A stretch of 13,262 nucleotides of DNA from Herminiimonas sp. (GCA_014377155.1 JACMQD010000045.1:1-13262); one strand, 5' to 3'. Shown: positions 1-6,961, counted from the stretch's first letter. Notes: a model not told the origin generated them from the letters alone. Made by a program: numbers and translations.

Positions 1-75
1 CAGGTCATCCGAACAACGTACCTCTCCTTCGGTGACGCGCGAGAGGCACGAAATCCAATCGTTTCAAACCCAGAT

Positions 76-906
76 TCAGCCCATGAGCTTCTGCATTTCC
101 TGCGCCAGAATCCACAGCGCCCGGTTGAGCTTGATGTTCTGGTCGATCGCCGTCACCGGCCGGGTCGTGATGCGGCTTCCGTTGGCGCTACGGCCACGCT
201 GACCGCCAGAGACGAGATTTTCCTGCGTCCGATTGAAGGTCGTCCAGAGATCGTCGCGCATGTCTTCAACGCGTTTCGGCTGCAGGACCTGCGCCTCCGA
301 TATCGGCAACGCACCGGTGCTGCCAACATCGTATTTCAGCGCCAGCGCCGCGCGCGCAAATATCTGCTGTTCGGCCGGGCGCAACGTCAAGGCTTGCATC
401 CCCTCCTTTGCCTCGGTCACTTGCCCGAAGTCCTCGAGCACGCGAAAGGCCCCCTCGATGACGTTTTCCTTGATATTGCCTTTATGCGCGATCCGGATGT
501 CGGACAAGGTATTTCCGCACACAAGTCCGTTCTTGCACACGAACCGAAAAACGCCTGCCAGCATTTGATAGGACGATGTGCCGTCATGGCTGTTCAAAAG
601 AATGATTTCATTGGCTTCGCGCTCGCCGATTTGACCGGCATGTCGCAGCCGCAGCATGTGCTTGGTGTGATCGCGCTTTGCATCATCGCGCGTTCTTGAC
701 TGGCACACCATGAACGGCATGAACCCTTCTTTTCGCAATCCCTGCAGGAGGTCGATCGTCGGAATATAGGTGTAGCGCACCGAGCGGCTGACGTGTTTTG
801 CCGACGCAAAGATCGACGGCGCAACGGCCCGGATCTGGTCATCGCAAAGTGGAATGTCGGCACGAAGAACGGTCGCAGTACGGGCGAATCTGGAAGCGAG
901 TTGCAT
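76..906 (-). CDS. DUF932 (phage/plasmid-like) protein
   Basis: A 276-residue protein of the DUF932 family, common on plasmids and prophages; its biochemical role is not established. The family core is visible at about residues 102-130: LLNSHDGTSSYQML followed by AGVFRFVCKNGLVCG. A helical C-terminus ends ALWILAQEMQKLMG. No signal peptide or membrane segment is seen. The frame stays open upstream to 1059, but those 51 extra residues are Pro/Arg-rich and unlike the family. The ATG at 906 has an AAGGG Shine-Dalgarno sequence about 8 nt upstream, so I start there. It stands alone, transcribed leftward, with 744 bp of non-coding DNA upstream. Family call is confident; function is unknown. Confidence 0.87.
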   Translation of the reverse strand: MQLASRFARTATVLRADIPLCDDQIRAVAPSIFASAKHVSRSVRYTYIPTIDLLQGLRKEGFMPFMVCQSRTRDDAKRDHTKHMLRLRHAGQIGEREANEIILLNSHDGTSSYQMLAGVFRFVCKNGLVCGNTLSDIRIAHKGNIKENVIEGAFRVLEDFGQVTEAKEGMQALTLRPAEQQIFARAALALKYDVGSTGALPISEAQVLQPKRVEDMRDDLWTTFNRTQENLVSGGQRGRSANGSRITTRPVTAIDQNIKLNRALWILAQEMQKLMG

Positions 907-1004
907 GGTGTTTCCCTTCAGAAGTTCGGAGGCTTGCCGGAAGTGGATCCTCTCGCTCGCACCTCTTCGCTCCCGCCCTGGGGCGGGCGGGGGGTGGGGG
1001 AAAG

Positions 1005-1026
1005 CCCTTGCCCTCACGGGCAAGGG
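1005..1026. repeat. Inverted repeat, 9-bp arms, 4-nt loop
   Basis: CCCTTGCCC at 1005-1013 pairs perfectly with GGGCAAGGG at 1018-1026 around TCAC. It sits in G-rich DNA (about 967-1050). The layout resembles the short G/C-rich palindromic intergenic repeats (REP-like) of many proteobacterial genomes. Only one copy is in this window, so repetitive status cannot be confirmed. There is no T-run, so it is not a classic terminator. Confidence 0.5.
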
Positions 1027-1298
1027 TTGGGATCGGGTGGGGTGGCTTTGCGGGGGCACGGGCCGCGTGGTCTTTACCGCGCCGCCGATCCCCCCACAAG
1101 CCCCCTTCGCCCGTCACAGGGGCCTTGTGGAGGGATCGGTGGCAAGGCGCGCGGCCCGTACTGCGGGGGGGTTGCGTGATGTTGTTCTGGTCGGGTGTGC
1201 GGCCGGTTTCATAGCGCAAGCGACGGCGCAGCGCGCGTGACAGCGCTCCTGGCTGGCGCGCGCGCTGCAAGCAGGCCCGGCCGCATTCCAGGCGTGAG

Positions 1299-1457
1299 TT
1301 TTTCGCAACGCGAAAAATGCCGTTGCATGAGTTGCCTGGAAGGCTGGCCAAAGGCCAGGTCCGCAGGACTGAGCGGCAGCGAACCTGGAAGGTAACGACC
1401 CTGCGCAGCAGGGGCACGCCCCACAAACGGATCGATCGATGCAGCGAGCACCGCTCG
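1299..1457. repeat. Cluster of four perfect short-loop stem-loops
   Basis: Four perfect inverted repeats, each with a 3-nt loop, lie within 159 bp: TTTTTCGC-AAC-GCGAAAAA (1299-1317), CTGGCC-AAA-GGCCAG (1344-1358), CCCTGC-GCA-GCAGGG (1399-1413) and CGAGC-ACC-GCTCG (1445-1457). None is followed by a T-run. The stems differ in sequence, so this is not a repeated element but a run of foldable segments. A structured RNA, or a single-strand or transfer origin, is possible. No function is established. Confidence 0.5.
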
Positions 1458-1460
1458 TGC

Positions 1461-1484
1461 GTTCGGTCATGCGTCCGGTCATGC
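1461..1484. repeat. 12-bp tandem direct repeat, two copies
   Basis: GTTCGGTCATGC (1461-1472) is followed directly by GTCCGGTCATGC (1473-1484), 11 of 12 positions identical. It lies just right of the stem-loop group. Two copies only; role unknown. Confidence 0.45.
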
Positions 1485-1650
1485 ATCCGTCGCGCAACCC
1501 GCGAACCGGAATAACCGTCAATCCGTATGCAACCAGCGGCCATGCGGCACCCCCCGCAGCCCGCCCAACCGAACCGCACGCATGATCGAAGTGCGGATCA
1601 CCGTATCCATGAGCCAGCAGGGCATCCCCGCGCGGATCACGAACACCCGT

Positions 1651-2976
1651 TCAGTCCGCATGCGCCAGCGGTACATCAGACCAGCGCGTCGTGTAATCCG
1701 GCGTCTTGCGCTCGCGCCGCATCTTCCAGTGCTGGGCGGTGCCGATCGCAGCAAGTGCCAAAGAACCGCGTCCGAATTTTTCGTTGATCGCGTCCAGCGT
1801 CTGCATGACAGCCGCCGATCTTGTCCCGGTGCCAAATGTCGGCAACAAAGACTGCTGCAGCGAAGTCGCGCTCCCGATGCCCTGCAGGATGACCCCCGCT
1901 TTCTTGTACAAATACCCTGGTCGATAAATCTGCTGCAAACCGAAACGCGCCGCGCGCGCCAAAAACCGCGTATCGCTGCTGGGATTGGGCAAGGCAATGG
2001 TGATCGCATTGCCGTACTGCGGATCGCTGGCGCGAAAGCGGTTCGTCTGCACGAACACCTGCAGCGCCTCGCATACCGAATCCTGGCGCCTGAGCTTTTC
2101 GGCCGCGCGTGAGACGTGGGTGGCCACCGATTCGCGCAACCCATCGATCGTCAGCACCGGTGTGCCGAAGGACCGCGAAGCGATGATCTGCTTCTTGGCC
2201 GGCGCGACCTGCTCGAGTTCAAGGCAGGACACGCCGCGTAATTCGTTCACCGTGCGCTCCATGACCACCCCGAACTGCGCGCGCAGCCAGGCCGGCGACG
2301 CATCCCGCAACTGCAGCACGGTGTCGACCCCTGCTTCCTGCAGATGCCCGGCAATGCGGCGACCCACGCCCCACACCTCCCCCACCGCGATCCCCGCAAA
2401 AAGCGCATCGCGCTCCGCCGGTACCAGCGCCGTCAGATCGCACACGCTGTCGAACATGACCCGCTTCTTGGCAATGTGATTGGCAAGCTTGGCCAGTGTC
2501 TTGGTGGGCGCAATCCCCACGCAGACGGGCACGCCCACCCACTGCCGCACGCGCTGCCGGATCGCCTGGCCCATGTGGGTCGGCGACGCCCACAAGCCCG
2601 ACAAGCCGGCCAGATTCAGAAAACTCTCGTCGATCGAATAGACCTCCACGTCCGGGCTGAAGTCCCGCAGCACTGTCATGATGCGGTTGCTCATGTCGCC
2701 ATACAGGGCGTAGTTCGACGACAGCGCAATGATTCCGTGCTGGCGGGCCAGGTCCGCGAGCTTGAACCATGGCTCCCCCATTTTCACGCCCAGTGCCTTG
2801 ACCTCCGCCGAACGGGCCACCGCACACCCGTCGTTGTTCGAAAGAACCACCACCGGCCGGTTTTCCAGGGAAGGATCAAAGACCCGCTCGCAACTGACGT
2901 AGCAGTTGTTGACGTCGACCAAGGCAAACATGCGTGCCGTCGGACTGCACGTGGCAGCAGAAGGCCAGCGCGTCAT
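1651..2976 (-). CDS. umuC: DNA polymerase V catalytic subunit UmuC
   Basis: Y-family translesion polymerase subunit. With processed UmuD' it forms Pol V, which copies past damaged bases at the cost of mutations. Usual Y-family features are present: [18 protein letters not shown] with the first catalytic Asp, the [12 protein letters not shown] finger segment, and SIDESFLNL with the second metal-binding Asp-Glu pair. A likely beta-clamp motif, QSLLPTF, lies near the C-terminus. It is full length: 441 residues from ATG 2976, or 426 from the family-typical MFALVD start at 2931. I prefer 2976 because a GAGG lies 7 nt upstream inside the umuD 3' end, while 2931 lacks a clear ribosome site. It starts 2 bp after the umuD stop, so the pair is co-transcribed and probably translationally coupled, under the SOS box upstream of umuD. 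Confidence 0.95.
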   Translation of the reverse strand: MTRWPSAATCSPTARMFALVDVNNCYVSCERVFDPSLENRPVVVLSNNDGCAVARSAEVKALGVKMGEPWFKLADLARQHGIIALSSNYALYGDMSNRIMTVLRDFSPDVEVYSIDESFLNLAGLSGLWASPTHMGQAIRQRVRQWVGVPVCVGIAPTKTLAKLANHIAKKRVMFDSVCDLTALVPAERDALFAGIAVGEVWGVGRRIAGHLQEAGVDTVLQLRDASPAWLRAQFGVVMERTVNELRGVSCLELEQVAPAKKQIIASRSFGTPVLTIDGLRESVATHVSRAAEKLRRQDSVCEALQVFVQTNRFRASDPQYGNAITIALPNPSSDTRFLARAARFGLQQIYRPGYLYKKAGVILQGIGSATSLQQSLLPTFGTGTRSAAVMQTLDAINEKFGRGSLALAAIGTAQHWKMRRERKTPDYTTRWSDVPLAHAD

Positions 2977-2978
2977 GA

Positions 2979-3461
2979 TCAGGCCTCGAACCGGCAGACC
3001 GTTCCCACCACCACACCCCAGATCTCCAGGCATTCGCCGTCCTGAAACCGGATCGGCGCATACAGCGGATTGGCCGCCCGCAGCTCGACGACCGCACCGC
3101 GTCGGTAGAGCTCCTTGATCGTGTAGCTGGCATTGACCACCGCCAGAACAATATGGCCATGGCGCGGCTGGATCGACCGGTCCACGACCAGCATGTCCCC
3201 GTCGAAGATCCGCGCCCCAGTCATCGAGTCGCCCTGCACGCGGAAATAAAATGTCGCCGTCCGGTTTCGGACCAGATAGGTGTTCAGATCCAGTCCCTTC
3301 TCCAGATAGTCCTCGGCAGGAGAAGGAAATCCCGCCGACACGCGTTGCAAGAACAACGGGCGCACGACTGCCGGCGGGCAGCTGCAGGCTGCCACGGTGG
3401 CGTCCGGCATTGGATTGGGCAAAGGCGGCAGCGCCGGGGCGACAGGAAACGGCAGGGACAT
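2979..3461 (-). CDS. umuD: SOS mutagenesis protein UmuD (LexA-like self-cleaving)
   Basis: A 160-residue LexA/UmuD-type protein (S24 family) whose RecA-stimulated self-cleavage yields UmuD', the Pol V partner. Numbering from ATG 3461: the cleavage site is Ala43-Gly44 in [21 protein letters not shown]. The nucleophile is Ser79 in GDSM and the general base is Lys116 in TIKEL. The Ser-Lys spacing of 37 matches E. coli (Ser60/Lys97). The scissile pair is Ala-Gly as in LexA, instead of Cys-Gly as in E. coli UmuD. The arm before the site is about 43 residues, Pro-rich, against 24 in E. coli. A TTG at 3467 is in frame, but ATG 3461 has AGAG about 8-9 nt upstream and is preferred. A LexA box lies 18 bp upstream. 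Confidence 0.94.
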   Translation of the reverse strand: MSLPFPVAPALPPLPNPMPDATVAACSCPPAVVRPLFLQRVSAGFPSPAEDYLEKGLDLNTYLVRNRTATFYFRVQGDSMTGARIFDGDMLVVDRSIQPRHGHIVLAVVNASYTIKELYRRGAVVELRAANPLYAPIRFQDGECLEIWGVVVGTVCRFEA

Positions 3462-3478
3462 GGACAACGCTCTTTATA

Positions 3479-3494
3479 CTGTTTTTTTATACAG
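3479..3494 (-). promoter_or_regulatory. LexA (SOS) box of umuDC
   Basis: On the minus strand the sequence is CTGTATAAAAAAACAG, an exact CTGT-N8-ACAG. It sits inside a longer palindromic context (TACTGT...ACAGTA) and is very close to the E. coli umuDC box. It ends 18 bp upstream of the umuD ATG, where bound LexA would block transcription. RecA activation after DNA damage would relieve this. Confidence 0.9.
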
Positions 3495-3522
3495 TATATA
3501 AGCAAGGATGCGCGTCCGACAA
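3493..3522 (-). promoter_or_regulatory. Putative umuDC promoter overlapping the LexA box
   Basis: On the minus strand, TTGTCG (3517-3522) could be the -35 and TATACT (3493-3498) the -10, with an 18-bp spacer. The -10 overlaps the edge of the LexA box, the usual arrangement for tight SOS repression. No transcript data; called by motif only. Confidence 0.5.
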
Positions 3523-3830
3523 ATAAATCAGCGCGGCAATGATGGCAATCGGGGAAGCATTGGGTAGAGCCACGCCCGGGTGTGCGCAATCCGTGCGGCG
3601 CGATGGCCCAGCCCACCCAGTGAGCACGCGCTCTCAGCGCGACAACGTCCCTTCAAGCAGATGCGCGCCGAAAGGCCGGCCCATTCGAAAGAAGTGCCGA
3701 AGGCGTGGACCGAAGCTCACATGCGCTCGGGCACGCAATTGTCGCCACCGTATCAATGGCTCGCCCTGCCGGAATTAGGTGGAATGTAGACGTAGTGATC
3801 TTCGTCCGAGTTTTTCCGGTCTTTGCAGGG
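3523..3830. other. Non-coding spacer between umuDC promoter and yidD-like gene
   Basis: About 308 bp with no convincing gene; the short frames here show no recognisable protein and lack ribosome sites. One perfect hairpin is present: CGCGCT-CTC-AGCGCG at 3627-3641, without a T-run. Nothing else is supported. Confidence 0.45.
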
Positions 3831-4178
3831 TTAGTCACAGGTACGACAATCGCAGCAGCCCACACTGGAGCAAGTGTCGGCCGCCGTGGAAATGTCAGCC
3901 AGGTCGCATGCGCAGTCGCCAGTCAAATCGCAGCTGAAGTCACAAAACCCCGCTTGCGAATTTGACGCCGGGCTTCGTGGCGGAGCAAAGCGGCGATGGG
4001 CGACACCACAAAGATAGGTTCGCTGCCCCAATATCCCCAGTCCCGCAAGAACGCCGTACATCCGTACTGCGCGATAGCCCAAGACAGAGAAACTCGGCCT
4101 GCCAGGGTGAGCACGATACGCGCAAAAAAATCCTTTGTACGGAGAGAGATAGCGTTGATAGAAACGGATTCCCAACAT
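3831..4178 (-). CDS. YidD-like protein with cysteine-rich C-terminal tail
   Basis: A 115-residue protein whose first ~60 residues match the YidD family (membrane protein insertion efficiency factor): RFYQRYLSPYKGFFCAYRAHPGRPSFSVLGYRAVRMYGVLAGLGIL. YidD is a small amphipathic, membrane-associated protein that aids YidC-dependent insertion, normally encoded between rnpA and yidC. Those neighbours are absent here. From about residue 70 the protein runs into a tail with many Cys (CDFSCDLTGDCACDLAD, then CSSVGCCDCRTCD), as in a longer YidD subgroup; metal binding is possible but inferred. The family Cys usual in the RASCS-like segment is Phe here (PSFS). No strong ribosome site precedes ATG 4178. 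The neighbourhood gives no functional clue. Confidence 0.7.
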   Translation of the reverse strand: MLGIRFYQRYLSPYKGFFCAYRAHPGRPSFSVLGYRAVRMYGVLAGLGILGQRTYLCGVAHRRFAPPRSPASNSQAGFCDFSCDLTGDCACDLADISTAADTCSSVGCCDCRTCD

Positions 4179-4273
4179 GATCAGTCGGCGCAGGCGTCCC
4201 TTTCAGCGAAGTGGGCGGCACTGGTTCGCAATCACAAACCGATGGCAGATCGCCGTATCTGCGACATGCATGG

Positions 4274-4702
4274 CTACCGGATGAGAACCCTTACACCCCC
4301 GGCCCTGACGATCGCGGTAGACAGATCGGCGTCCAGCGTTGCAAGCGGCAGCCCTTCACGTAAGGCCAACTCCAGATACGCGGCGTAATAGGCGGACAGA
4401 TCATGCTGGAGGGCGATGTTCGAGGTGCTGTGCAAGGCGCGTTCGTGCGTTGTCGCATCGGTCTCGATATCGAGATCGGCAAGCAGCGATAGAAAAACGC
4501 GGGCATCCGCTTCACTGACCAAGCCGCGCTTTTGCGACTTCGCGAGCACATTGGCGGCTTCCAGAGCAAAGAGGTTGGGAACGACCGCCGTGTCGCCGCT
4601 TGCCAGAAGCTGTAAAACGCTCCGCGCGTACTCCTGCACCTCGGCTGACCCGTCGTCCAAAAGCCATCGCATCGCGACGGAATTGTCCAGAACGAATCGC
4701 AT
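4274..4702 (-). CDS. vapC: VapC-type PIN toxin, probably catalytically dead
   Basis: A 142-residue PIN-domain protein of the VapC RNase-toxin family. Usual acidic residues are Asp6 (FVLDNS), Glu48 (FALEAANVL) and Asp124 (ATLDADL). The third conserved acidic position, in the family motif LSxYDAxYLELA, is occupied by Tyr106 (LSAYYAAYLELA). Loss of this metal-binding Asp would be expected to abolish nuclease activity. The ATG overlaps the antitoxin stop by one base (TGATG), the usual translational coupling. The cognate antitoxin is frameshifted. The reading frame is otherwise complete, so an inactive but folded protein may still be made. Confidence 0.88.
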   Translation of the reverse strand: MRFVLDNSVAMRWLLDDGSAEVQEYARSVLQLLASGDTAVVPNLFALEAANVLAKSQKRGLVSEADARVFLSLLADLDIETDATTHERALHSTSNIALQHDLSAYYAAYLELALREGLPLATLDADLSTAIVRAGGVRVLIR

Positions 4703-4937
4703 CAGTCGCGGCCCTCGCCGACCAGCGCCTTGATATCGACATCGACTGGTGCGCGAGCCGACATTCGCTGCAGCAGCTTTTCGGCGGCACGCTTCGAGCG
4801 CATCTGCCGGCTGTCGACCTGCGGCGGAATCAACTCCGCGATCGGCTCGCCCTTGTGCAGAATCGCTCGCCTGACTTCACGCCTTGCAGTATCTCGGACC
4901 AGTGAGTCCGCGCCTCGTAGTTTCCAATAGTCTTCAT
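4702..4937 (-). pseudogene. Phd/YefM-type antitoxin, frameshifted
   Basis: From ATG 4937, with a perfect AGGAGG 5 nt upstream, the frame reads MKTIGNYEARTHWSEILQ GVKSGERF. This is a typical Phd/YefM DNA-binding N-terminus, but the frame then leaves the family and stops after 35 codons. The family sequence resumes in another frame: ILHKGEPIAELIPPQVDSR, continuing to GEGRD and TGA at 4702. The junction is at 4860-4865 (CGATTC on the minus strand). The full-length protein would neutralise the VapC encoded directly downstream and repress its own operon. The residual peptide lacks the toxin-binding C-terminus. It may retain part of the DNA-binding domain, though Phd-type domains need the missing portion to dimerise. 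Confidence 0.87.
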
Positions 4938-5321
4938 AAGTCCTCCTAGCGACCAGTCGCGTACTGTTTTCAAAAATTCTATGACCGTTGCTTCAGGCAC
5001 CGGAAACGCACGGCCCAATTCTGTATCCAGTTTAGATCTGATCTGGACCAAACCAGAGCAGTAAGATTGGCAAAACCTTGCGGGTCGGACTTCCAGAGAT
5101 TAAACAGTTAAGAGCCCCGTCCCCCAAACTCTTTTTGAAAGAGTTAGCACTTACATAGGCGTATCAAGGGGTATGGCTAATTAGCCGATCAGCTCAATTT
5201 TATGGCCGGCGTATTCCCGAAAATTCTCATTCACATGTGAGCCGTACCGCAAAAGTACTGGCGATAAGGCATACGTCCGATTCACCCAGCCGGTGTCGTC
5301 GGCGCTGGCCTCAAAAGCTCT
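4938..5321. other. Non-coding spacer between phd-vapC and repA
   Basis: About 384 bp, more AT-rich than its surroundings, with no convincing gene. The frame continuing upstream of the antitoxin ATG (to 5051) shows no family resemblance. Contents: GCGAC-CA-GTCGC (4949-4960) next to the antitoxin ribosome site; a hairpin AACTCTTT-TTG-AAAGAGTT (5127-5145); a 12-bp palindrome GGCTAATTAGCC (5175-5186); and a 10-bp palindrome TCACATGTGA (5232-5241). These may be regulatory or plasmid maintenance sites; none is assigned. Confidence 0.45.
4949..4960. promoter_or_regulatory. Possible autoregulatory operator of phd-vapC
   Basis: Inverted repeat GCGAC-CA-GTCGC lies immediately upstream of the AGGAGG ribosome site of the antitoxin. 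Phd-family antitoxins bind palindromes in this position, so it is a reasonable operator candidate. Called on position and symmetry alone. Confidence 0.35.
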
Positions 5322-6701
5322 TCAAAACCCTTTCTCGTTGATCAGCCAGTTCGTGAGAGATGCCTTGACGATCATGTTGTTGACCCCGTTTTTTCTGTAA
5401 AACGTTTTCAGGGTGCCGCCCGCCTGCTGCAGAAATTGATCGATCAATGCATCCCTCGCATCGGTGTCGGTCATGGCCTGGAATCGCGCCCAGGTCTCCG
5501 CGCACCGGGTGAGTTGCTGCTGCTCGAGCGCGATTTCTTCAGGCGAAGGAACCGTTGCTGCCGCCGTCGCGGAGGTGAAGCCCGCCAGAGACGCGGCTTC
5601 ATCGGCATAGCCATGCTCCAGGGATTTTTTCAGAAACGCGATCTTGTTCACCAGCGGCGCCGTGTTGACGTTGCGCCCGCGATTCTCCACGTAGTCCAGG
5701 TGGCGCAACAGGTACGCCGGATCATGGGCGTATTGGGCGCAGAGGCGCTGCGCAACAGTCGCCGAGGCCCCCAGGGAGATGACCCGCAGCAGATGTGGCG
5801 AATCGGCCTTCTCCCCCTTCGCAACCGCCGGCGCAGCAGGCACAGAGGGCACGGAACGCACGGAACGCGGGACAGTCGCCCCCGGAACCCCAGCGGCACT
5901 AAGTGCACCAGGGACACCCGGCGCAACCACCTCTGCCACCGGCACCGGCACCGGCACCGCCCGCAGGCTGGAATCGAACACCTCTTTCCTGAAAACCCGG
6001 AACTGCAGTTCGCCCACCTTGCGTCCCACCTTGTGCTCGACCAGCTCGACGCGCAGGTCGGTAATCTCGTTGATCTCTTCGATCGCCGTCAGCAGCACGT
6101 CGCGCTTCAAAAACTTGTATTCGTAATCGGCCTTGCGCGAACCTGTGAGCCGCGGCATCCATTCGGCAATCGTAGCGCGGTTGGTCAACCCGCCCTCCCC
6201 CTTGCCGTGATCGTTGCTGACGTACTGGCAGCAGATCTCGTAGAGCGCAATCGAGGCCCCCGAGCGCAACCGGGTCATCATCTCCAGCGAGATCCGGGTG
6301 AAGAAGCCGCGCGGATCGAGCAATCGCGCCCGGATCATCTTCGGCAGCTTCCAGGTCACGATCGTGCGGGCGCCCCTTCCGTCGATCAGCCCCGGCTCCT
6401 CGATCAGACCGACGTTCTTCCAGACATCGCGGTCCCCCTCGCGCACGTTCCAGTCGACACCGATGGCGCGTATGTCGCGCAACACTTCCTTTACCTGTGT
6501 CCGGTTCGACCCGGTCGAGTTCGCCGCCGCGAGCAGGTCGTTCAGGATCGCCGAATATTCCTCTCGCTCACCTTGCTGCTGAGAAAAGAGCAGCATGACG
6601 CTGTAAAGACGCCGGATCAGGTTCGTGATTCGCTGCTTGCCATTGGGAACGATGCCGATTGTTTCGTTTGGCCGCTTGACGATTTGTTGCGCTTTCTCCA
6701 T
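5322..6701 (-). CDS. repA: Plasmid replication initiator, Rep_3 (winged-helix) family
   Basis: A 459-residue initiator that would bind the iterons just upstream and open the origin. The N-terminal winged-helix region (about residues 20-240) has Rep_3-type segments: TNLIRRLYSVMLLFSQQ, RARLLDPRGFFTRISLEMM and SGASIALYEICCQYV. A low-complexity Pro/Val/Ala linker follows at about residues 248-300, including VPVPVPV from a GGCACC hexanucleotide repeat. A C-terminal part of about 155 residues ends NWLINEKGF. It is longer than small Rep_3 proteins (about 230-320 residues) because of the linker and extra domain. The ATG has only a weak CGGAA-like ribosome site, which suits a limiting initiator. It diverges from parAB across the origin. 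Confidence 0.88.
   Translation of the reverse strand: MEKAQQIVKRPNETIGIVPNGKQRITNLIRRLYSVMLLFSQQQGEREEYSAILNDLLAAANSTGSNRTQVKEVLRDIRAIGVDWNVREGDRDVWKNVGLIEEPGLIDGRGARTIVTWKLPKMIRARLLDPRGFFTRISLEMMTRLRSGASIALYEICCQYVSNDHGKGEGGLTNRATIAEWMPRLTGSRKADYEYKFLKRDVLLTAIEEINEITDLRVELVEHKVGRKVGELQFRVFRKEVFDSSLRAVPVPVPVAEVVAPGVPGALSAAGVPGATVPRSVRSVPSVPAAPAVAKGEKADSPHLLRVISLGASATVAQRLCAQYAHDPAYLLRHLDYVENRGRNVNTAPLVNKIAFLKKSLEHGYADEAASLAGFTSATAAATVPSPEEIALEQQQLTRCAETWARFQAMTDTDARDALIDQFLQQAGGTLKTFYRKNGVNNMIVKASLTNWLINEKGF
5941..5958. repeat. GGCACC hexanucleotide repeat (three copies)
   Basis: Three perfect tandem GGCACC units inside repA, encoding part of the VPVPVPV linker. A unit-wise repeat in a flexible linker can change length by slippage without breaking the frame. 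Confidence 0.6.
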
Positions 6702-6754
6702 GTTCCGAGGCTATCAGATCGGTGAACCGGAATCAATTATTTCCTCACCAAAAC

Positions 6755-6763
6755 TTATCCACA
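6755..6763 (+). promoter_or_regulatory. DnaA box
   Basis: TTATCCACA matches the strong DnaA-binding consensus TTATNCACA exactly. It lies 5 bp left of the first iteron, so host DnaA probably cooperates with RepA at this origin. Confidence 0.8.
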
Positions 6764-6767
6764 GGGG

Positions 6768-6894
6768 GTAGTAGATTTGCCTCACCGTTGCCTAAAAGTT
6801 TTGAGATTTTTCTCACCTTGGTAGTAGATTTCCCTCACCTTTGGGGTCTAAAGTTTTGAGATTTTTCTCACCATAGTAGTAGATTTGTCTCACC
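6768..6894 (+). repeat. Iteron array: five 19-bp units of two alternating types
   Basis: Type A is GTAGTAGATTTGCCTCACC and near variants at 6768-6786, 6821-6839 and 6876-6894. Type B is TTTTGAGATTTTTCTCACC, two identical copies, at 6799-6817 and 6854-6872. All share AGATTT-N2-CTCACC. Start-to-start distances are 31, 22, 33 and 22 bp, so the array is a 53-55 bp A-B composite repeated twice plus a final A. Type B contains an inverted repeat, TGAGA-TTTT-TCTCA. Probable RepA binding sites; the two types may differ in affinity or in binding monomer versus dimer. Confidence 0.88.
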
Positions 6895-6932
6895 TAAAAC
6901 GCCGCAAACCCGCATGGCGCCTGGCTTCGCAG

Positions 6933-6953
6933 GATTTCAAAGGTTTACAAAGT
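6933..6953 (+). repeat. Third, diverged copy of the parB-downstream motif
   Basis: This 21-bp stretch (GATTTCAAAGG then TTTACAAAGT) matches 9236-9256 at 19 of 21 positions. The palindrome's right half is not preserved, so it may be a relic or a half-site. Its place between the iterons and parA suggests ParB or ParA control of the origin or of its own operon, by inference. Confidence 0.5.
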
Positions 6954-6961
6954 AGTATACA

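Larger units (their letters stand above)
907..1650. other. Non-coding, hairpin-rich spacer
   Basis: 744 bp between the DUF932 start and the umuC stop. Open frames exist on both strands but look like high-GC noise: Arg/Ala/Pro-rich translations, no family resemblance, no good ribosome binding site. It holds a 22-bp inverted repeat at 1005-1026, a group of short-loop stem-loops at 1299-1457 and a 12-bp tandem repeat at 1461-1484, listed separately. It could hold a structured RNA, a transfer or single-strand origin, or simply decayed DNA. Confidence 0.5.

Noticed and set aside
907..1059. N-terminal extension of the DUF932 frame to 1059
   Set aside because: The 51 extra residues are Pro/Arg-rich and unlike the family; ATG 906 has a good ribosome site.
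839..1579. 246-codon minus-strand frame across the DUF932 upstream region
   Set aside because: The translation is Arg/Cys/His-rich high-GC noise, overlaps the DUF932 gene and crosses the hairpin cluster.
2977..3033. Upstream start for UmuC at 3033
   Set aside because: It would overlap umuD by about 55 bp and adds residues absent from the family; ATG 2976 has a proper ribosome site.
3462..3467. TTG start of UmuD at 3467
   Set aside because: It adds two residues only; ATG 3461 has AGAG at suitable spacing.
5436..6725. 429-codon plus-strand frame opposite repA
   Set aside because: It is the antisense shadow of repA in high-GC DNA; the translation is Arg/His-rich with no motifs.
6768..6894. 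CRISPR array
   Set aside because: The repeats are 19 bp with 3-14 bp gaps, next to repA and a DnaA box, with no cas genes; they are iterons.
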